Part shown: piece after piece, positions 36,934 to 38,029 of the stretch
How positions within the stretch are numbered: position 1 is the first letter of the stretch
Layout: the number at the start of each line of letters is the position of its first letter
Assembly (NCBI GenBank): GCA_002366595.1
Contig: DFBK01000050.1
Coordinates: 1-38,029, forward strand
Length of the DNA: 38,029 nt
DNA from: Anaerolineales bacterium UBA3082
Lineage (GTDB): Bacteria; Chloroflexota; Anaerolineae; UBA7937
Direction of reading: 5' to 3'
Notes under the pieces: model-generated
Told to the model about the DNA's origin: nothing
The model's input: the letters and a program-made list of their open reading frames with translations, nothing else
Database searches by the model: none
Program-made: the position numbers and the translations under genes

Positions 36934-37955
36934 AACTTCTTCCAGGTGAAGACCTTTGCAATCTCATCCTCGGTGAAAAGGGGAAGGTCAAAAGTCCGGT
37001 CTCCCCTTCGCAACTTGAGACCCTGCTCTGGAGGGACAACCTCTCCTACAAGATAGCAAGGGATCCCCTCCCTCTCTAAGGCTTTCTTCAATTTATCGCC
37101 ATCCTCTGGCGAGACAGCGATGATCAAAGCCCCGGAGGCTATGGCTCCCAGGGGGTCGAGCCCAAATTCAGTGCAGAGCCTCTCACACTCCGGAAGAACG
37201 ACCACCCCATCCCCCTCGATGAGGAGCCCCACTTTCGCAGCCTGGGCTAACTCCCAGAGCCCCATAGCTAGGCCCCCTTCAGTGGGGTCGTGCATGGCAT
37301 GCACTGGAACCGTACCCTGGGCTAGTAGCGCCTCTTTAAGCACGCTTATCCCCGGATGGAAAAGATAACCCTTCGCTCGCTCCAGGAAGGTCCCGCTGTA
37401 ACCTTTCTCCTTGAGGTGTGCCTCCTTTTCCCGGGCTAGGATGGCGGTGGCTTCAATGGCTATCCCCTTGGTGAGAAAGATAGCATCACCTACCTGGGCC
37501 CCACCGGTGGTGACCAACTTATCCTTCTCCACCTCCCCCAACATCTGACCCACCAGTATGGGGCGGTTCAGATCATAGGTGATCTCCGTGTGGCCACCAA
37601 CTAGGGAGATCCCAAAATCCCGACAGGCCTGATGCATCTCTTGGAATATCCCCTCGGCCAACGCCTCGTCCGTCTTCCCCTCGGGAAGGAGAAGCGTGGC
37701 CAAGAACCATCGAGGTGTGGCCCCCATAGTGGCTAAATCGTTGGCGTTGATGCAGACTGCGTACCAGCCTATCAGGTCGGTGGCGAAGGTGATAGGGTCC
37801 GTCTTGGCCACAAGATACTTATCGCCCATATCGATGACCGCCGCATCCTCCCCGATGCGAGCCCCCACTATCACCCGTTCGTCTTCGAGCCGGTACCGCT
37901 CCAAGAGACGGGCTAGAACCTTCGCCGGCAACTTCCCCACTGGAAAACGAGCCAT
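36930..37955 (-). CDS. AIR synthase-related protein (HypE/PurM-like superfamily)
   Basis: ATP-binding protein of 341 aa. N-terminal half: GEDAAVIDMGDKYLVAKTDPITFATDLIGWYAVCINANDLATMGATPRWFLATLLLP, the PurM/HypE core including the metal/ATP Asp residues. It continues with LVGGHTEIT and MHDPTEGGLAMGLWELA (family DxTEGGL). HypE of hydrogenase maturation ends in a PRxC motif whose Cys is modified; this protein ends in FTWKKL and has no C-terminal Cys, so it is not a standard HypE. Members of this branch are widespread in anaerobes and archaea with unknown substrate. First gene of a two-gene unit with the TPR protein. Confidence 0.88.
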   Translation of the reverse strand: MARFPVGKLPAKVLARLLERYRLEDERVIVGARIGEDAAVIDMGDKYLVAKTDPITFATDLIGWYAVCINANDLATMGATPRWFLATLLLPEGKTDEALAEGIFQEMHQACRDFGISLVGGHTEITYDLNRPILVGQMLGEVEKDKLVTTGGAQVGDAIFLTKGIAIEATAILAREKEAHLKEKGYSGTFLERAKGYLFHPGISVLKEALLAQGTVPVHAMHDPTEGGLAMGLWELAQAAKVGLLIEGDGVVVLPECERLCTEFGLDPLGAIASGALIIAVSPEDGDKLKKALEREGIPCYLVGEVVPPEQGLKLRRGDRTFDLPLFTEDEIAKVFTWKKL

Positions 37956-38001
37956 ATTAAAAGTATAACATAATCTATGACCTGTTGATAGGTTCTTACC
38001 C

Positions 38002-38029
38002 TTGACTTCCCCCCTCCAGCGTGTTATAA
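38002..38029 (+). promoter_or_regulatory. Divergent promoter at the window edge
   Basis: TTGACT (38002-38007) and TATAA (38025-38029, cut by the window end), 17-base spacing, pointing out of the window. It should drive a gene that begins just beyond 38029. Confidence 0.6.

Noticed and set aside
1..38029. CRISPR arrays, rRNA genes, complete insertion sequences or replication origin
   Set aside because: No regularly spaced direct repeats, rRNA signature sequences, intact transposase genes or DnaA-box clusters were seen.

Overview
The window looks like a chromosomal stretch from an anaerobic, probably thermophilic member of the Chloroflexota or a close monoderm-like lineage. This is an inference. 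It rests on lipoproteins with Pro/Thr-rich linkers, heavy GTG/TTG start usage, near-consensus sigma-70 type promoters (TTGACA/TATAAT), a secG - family 5 solute-binding protein - tRNA-Leu block, an FlK-like thioesterase, and anaerobe-type genes (tungstate uptake, DUF2148 iron-sulfur protein, HypE-like AIR synthase). No rRNA, CRISPR array or intact mobile element is visible.

Layout. 1-3.75 kb: a wtpABC molybdate/tungstate ABC importer, flanked by what look like fossils of a second tungstate system (tupB start upstream, tupA end downstream), closed by a rho-independent terminator. 3.8-5.7 kb: PadR regulator plus RDD membrane protein, then a CDP-alcohol phosphatidyltransferase-like protein. 5.9-13.7 kb: a TetR-controlled ABC-2 drug-type exporter cluster (one intact and one decayed permease, two ATPases, two HlyD-type adaptors), interrupted by a metallo-beta-lactamase-fold hydrolase and an AbrB-type protein. 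A perfect TetR operator lies at tetR and a second, imperfect copy precedes the hydrolase. 14.1-19.4 kb: cstA, then a separately promoted operon of two paralogous small membrane proteins, two paralogous ArsA/Get3-like ATPases and a membrane-anchored TPR protein. This operon is the best candidate here for an undescribed system. 19.5-22.9 kb: an unknown membrane protein, a DUF2148 protein, endonuclease V framed by two cloverleaf-like repeats, an AT-rich orphan gene and a sirtuin. 23-27.8 kb (minus strand): anti-sigma/ECF sigma pair, thioesterase, ftsH. 28-32.1 kb: P-loop kinase, diacylglycerol kinase fossil, Ca2+/H+ antiporter, secG, solute-binding protein, tRNA-Leu. 32.1-34.1 kb: a gene-poor zone holding a dead tyrosine recombinase, tRNA-Arg, two possible structured RNAs, a conserved unknown gene and a tRNA-like fossil. 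34.1-38 kb: CDF zinc transporter, DsbA lipoprotein, a frameshifted VKOR partner, and a TPR/AIR-synthase pair on the minus strand.

A recurring theme is gene decay: at least five remnants (tupB, tupA, ABC-2 permease, diacylglycerol kinase, integrase) can be read in the spaces between intact genes. The most interesting positive signal is the twin-ATPase operon. One ATPase keeps the catalytic Asp of switch I while its switch II is altered; the other has Asp replaced by Asn but keeps the DTAPT core of switch II. This suggests an obligate asymmetric heterodimer acting with the twin small membrane proteins.
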